Shown piece by piece: positions 61,814-64,000 of a stretch of 64,000 nt of DNA; the stretch's first letter is position 1, and each line of letters starts with the position of its first letter. Source of the stretch: Marinomonas communis (GTDB taxonomy: Bacteria; Pseudomonadota; Gammaproteobacteria; Pseudomonadales; Marinomonadaceae). A program made the translations under genes and the position numbers. The notes under the pieces are model-generated. The model was not told the DNA's origin. It saw only the letters and a list, made by a program, of their open reading frames with translations, and made no database searches. The DNA is taken from NCBI RefSeq assembly GCF_004363305.1, contig NZ_SNZA01000001.1, forward strand, positions 1,267,228-1,331,227, written 5' to 3'.

Positions 61814-63223
61814 CTACTCCGCAACTAACCAGTGTTTAGGGATGCGATCAATACAGGCTTTTAATGCTTCTAAACAACGCTCATCAATGGCAGTGTGTAA
61901 GTTTTCTTCCATAATGTCTAATACCTTGGAAACTGGCATGGCTGCTCTATAGGGTCGTTCTGCGGAGATGGCATCAAAAATATCTGCTGTTGTGATGATG
62001 CGAGTAATGAGAGGAATTTGATCTCCTTTAAGCCCTCTCGGATAACCAGTACCATCAAGCTTTTCATGATGAGATGCCGAAGCTTTAGCAACGTCTTTAA
62101 AGCAGGAAATAGGCGCTAATATTGATTCCGTATAGAAAGCATGCTCTTGAACTCTTTCCCACTCTGATGCTTCTAAACGTCCAGGCTTGTCGAGAATTTG
62201 ATTGCTGACCCCTAGCTTACCGATGTCATGAAGCAAAGCGGCTCGCTCAACCCACTTTACTTCTTCAGCACTCATACCAAGTTCACTGGCAATATTCGCG
62301 GCGTAAAAGCCGACACGTTGACTGTGTCCCGCTGTATAAGGGCTTTTCGCATCCACAATCTTACCGAAAGCCGCCACAATGCAGTCAAAGTAATCGTCAT
62401 CCAGTAGCATATGCGTGTTCTTAGGCGCAATCTTTAGCACTCGCTCGCGAATATCATCAGCCAAGAGCCCTTCCACAAACGCTTGATCTGAAAATAATGC
62501 CGTCAGCTGATCGACTAACATTGGATCGAACCAAGTGCCTGATCGATGACGGGCTTCGGATAACGCGCGCTCAATACTGTGTTCGTTCTGGAAAACATCC
62601 ACAACTTGAACCAACAGGGCTATTCTCGAATAAAGGGGGATTACATCACCGGAGAGTTTGAGTGGCCTCCCTTCGCCATTCCAGTGTTCATCAAGACTGG
62701 CAATACCCAAAGAGACGTCCTGATTGAAACGCAATTCGGTCGCTATTTCCGCACCTCTTGTACAACGTGTTTCAATCAATTCTTGGGCATACTGAGAGCC
62801 ATTTTTTATGATATCTAAAGTGGTACTGATGCGTGTTAATACCCCTTGCTCTTTCCCTGCATGACGCATAACAAAGCTAAGAGCACTGGCGACACTTGTG
62901 CCAATGGTTTTGTAATCTCTTTTAAAATCTTGGTCATGTGTCAGATAAAGCTCGCAAATACGTGCGGCATTACTACTACAACCAGCATCCTTTAATAAAA
63001 TAGTAAAAAATAAGTCGTAAAGCTGATTGTCGGACAGACCAAGTTGCTGCCCCAAATGCAAACCAATCCAGCTACAGCGGATACAATGTTCTGGAGGCTG
63101 CCCTTCCGTCATATCCAAAGCGGTCGTAAGCGATAGCACCAGTTCAGAAAGCGGGATATGCGAAGAAGATGAAGCGATTGAGAGCAAGGAGATTACCTTT
63201 TTCGTACGCCATTCCCTAGGCAT
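61814..63223 (-). CDS. Tandem HD-domain protein with C-terminal HD-GYP phosphodiesterase
   Basis: A 469-residue protein from the ATG at 63223 (a TTG at 63235 is possible). The C-terminal HD-GYP domain (about 275-465) is intact: HDIGK at 332-336, HHEKLDGTGYPRGL with DGTGYP at 390-395, and ADIFDAISAERPYR. It should hydrolyse cyclic di-GMP or a related dinucleotide. The N-terminal domain (about 25-220) is a decayed copy: the HD pair reads KD (78-79) and the GYP segment reads NGEGRP (182-187), so it is probably a sensor or scaffold. No membrane segment was seen. It is convergent with lpxR, only seven bases apart. Confidence 0.9.
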   Translation of the reverse strand: MPREWRTKKVISLLSIASSSSHIPLSELVLSLTTALDMTEGQPPEHCIRCSWIGLHLGQQLGLSDNQLYDLFFTILLKDAGCSSNAARICELYLTHDQDFKRDYKTIGTSVASALSFVMRHAGKEQGVLTRISTTLDIIKNGSQYAQELIETRCTRGAEIATELRFNQDVSLGIASLDEHWNGEGRPLKLSGDVIPLYSRIALLVQVVDVFQNEHSIERALSEARHRSGTWFDPMLVDQLTALFSDQAFVEGLLADDIRERVLKIAPKNTHMLLDDDYFDCIVAAFGKIVDAKSPYTAGHSQRVGFYAANIASELGMSAEEVKWVERAALLHDIGKLGVSNQILDKPGRLEASEWERVQEHAFYTESILAPISCFKDVAKASASHHEKLDGTGYPRGLKGDQIPLITRIITTADIFDAISAERPYRAAMPVSKVLDIMEENLHTAIDERCLEALKACIDRIPKHWLVAE

Positions 63224-63274
63224 TTTGTTGATCAAATATCAAACATTACAAGAATCAAGCAGTGAGATCTCATT

Positions 63275-63305
63275 AAAAATGGCTATGGGAATCATAGCCA
63301 TTTTT
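63275..63305 (-). terminator. Terminator of the ABC-F gene
   Basis: AAAAATGGCTATG pairs with its complement around GGAAT and is followed by T on the minus strand, 13 bases after the ABC-F stop. Confidence 0.88.
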
Positions 63306-63317
63306 GCCTATCTAACT

Positions 63318-64000
63318 TTATAACTCTCTTGACGCAAGGAACTCGTCGTAATTGCCTTGGAAGTGCTCGATCTTGTGATCTTTAATATGCAAAATCTCTG
63401 TCGCAAGAGACGATACAAACTCGCGGTCGTGACTCACGAAAATCAATGTACCTGGATACATTTCCAACGCCATGTTGAGAGATTCAATCGACTCCATGTC
63501 CAAGTGGTTGGTTGGCTCATCCATTAGCAAAACGTTTGTTTCTTCAAGGATCAGTTTACCGAAGATTAGACGGTTCTTTTCACCACCAGAACACACCTTG
63601 GCTTTCTTCTTAAAGTCATCCGCTGAGAACAACATACGACCTAGGGTCGCACGTACCACTTGATCATCATCCGATGGTTTACGCCATTGCGTCATCCAGT
63701 CAAACAGTGTCATGTCATTATCAAACAAATCGTTGCTGTCCTGAGGACAGTAGCCAAGGGTAGCGTTTTCCGCCCACTTCACCGTACCTTCTTGGGCTTC
63801 AATTTCATTCATTAAACAACGCAGCATGGTGGTTTTACCCACACCATTTTCACCTAGAACTGCTAAGCGCGCACCCGCCTCAAGGATCAAGTTACCACCT
63901 TTGAACAACTTCTCACCTTCAAAGCCGTGGCCTAAATTCTCAAGGATCAACGCTTGGCGGTGAAGCTTCTTCTGTTGATTGAAGCGGATAAATGGATTCT
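63318..64000 (-). CDS. ybiT: ABC-F ATPase of YbiT type, C-terminal part
   Basis: This is the C-terminal 227 codons of a minus-strand gene that continues past the right edge. The visible part starts [21 protein letters not shown] and contains the second nucleotide-binding domain: Walker [10 protein letters not shown], the signature VCSGGEKNR, Walker B LLMDEP and [15 protein letters not shown]. The [17 protein letters not shown] end and [15 protein letters not shown] are very close to E. coli YbiT. ABC-F proteins act on ribosomes rather than in transport. The signature begins with C instead of L (CSGGE), a small deviation. Confidence 0.93.
   Translation of the reverse strand, partial: NPFIRFNQQKKLHRQALILENLGHGFEGEKLFKGGNLILEAGARLAVLGENGVGKTTMLRCLMNEIEAQEGTVKWAENATLGYCPQDSNDLFDNDMTLFDWMTQWRKPSDDDQVVRATLGRMLFSADDFKKKAKVCSGGEKNRLIFGKLILEETNVLLMDEPTNHLDMESIESLNMALEMYPGTLIFVSHDREFVSSLATEILHIKDHKIEHFQGNYDEFLASREL

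Overview
The window reads as about 64 kb of chromosome from a marine gammaproteobacterium with moderate GC. Marinomonas or another Oceanospirillales is the best guess, and a Vibrio-like genome is the alternative. The reasons are the block order dipeptidase, DUF5943, dgcA, dgcB, etfA, etfB (as in Pseudomonas), the purB, roxA, GNAT order, three different chemoreceptors, the opgGH, lpxR and pldA envelope genes, and the VC2487-type glycosyltransferase. No phage, insertion sequence, CRISPR array, rRNA or plasmid marker was seen. The ends cut a DUF4105 gene (left) and an ABC-F gene of YbiT type (right).

Left part (1-12.8 kb). A DUF3015/DUF4105 pair is followed by a glycine-betaine block on the minus strand: a BCCT transporter, a small unknown gene, then the dimethylglycine demethylation genes (ETF beta and alpha, dgcB, dgcA, DUF5943, an M19 dipeptidase homologue) and a chemoreceptor. 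Direct repeats ahead of the DUF5943-dgcA genes look like activator half-sites.

Housekeeping part (13-24 kb). purB, roxA (ribosomal protein L16 arginine hydroxylase) and a GNAT enzyme are convergent with fklB. A 50-codon membrane-protein gene under a strong Fur-box match, a universal stress protein and topB follow. Then come a LysE exporter, two paired membrane-anchored unknown proteins and a PiT phosphate transporter preceded by four Pho-box-like 11-base repeats.

Middle part (24-44 kb). An aldehyde dehydrogenase diverges from its likely AraC regulator over two tandem 21-base repeats. Next are an MFS exporter, two near-identical tRNA-Leu(UAG) genes each with its own promoter and terminator, an EamA transporter, folE-folM, a Tat-exported dienelactone hydrolase, a glycosyltransferase coupled to a PAP2 phosphatase, a lipoprotein with an internal duplication, pldA, a tautomerase, a 2-hydroxyacid dehydrogenase, a GGDEF/EAL protein, an MFS/LysR divergent pair resembling ynfM/ynfL, a dCache chemoreceptor and an NnrU protein.

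Right part (44-64 kb). opgGH (periplasmic glucans) and two small outer-membrane barrels precede the most unusual stretch: an MFS carrier, a pseudoazurin-like cupredoxin, an ABC ATPase and a FecCD permease, divergent over a Fur box from their binding protein. A large secreted phytase-type propeller protein with a Pho-box-like promoter lies next. After that come DUF2789, an NAD(P)-binding protein, a chemoreceptor with a duplicated HBM-like ligand domain, a zinc-ribbon membrane protein, lpxR, and an HD-GYP protein with a decayed first domain. Iron (Fur) and phosphate (PhoB) signals recur and may link several otherwise unrelated loci.
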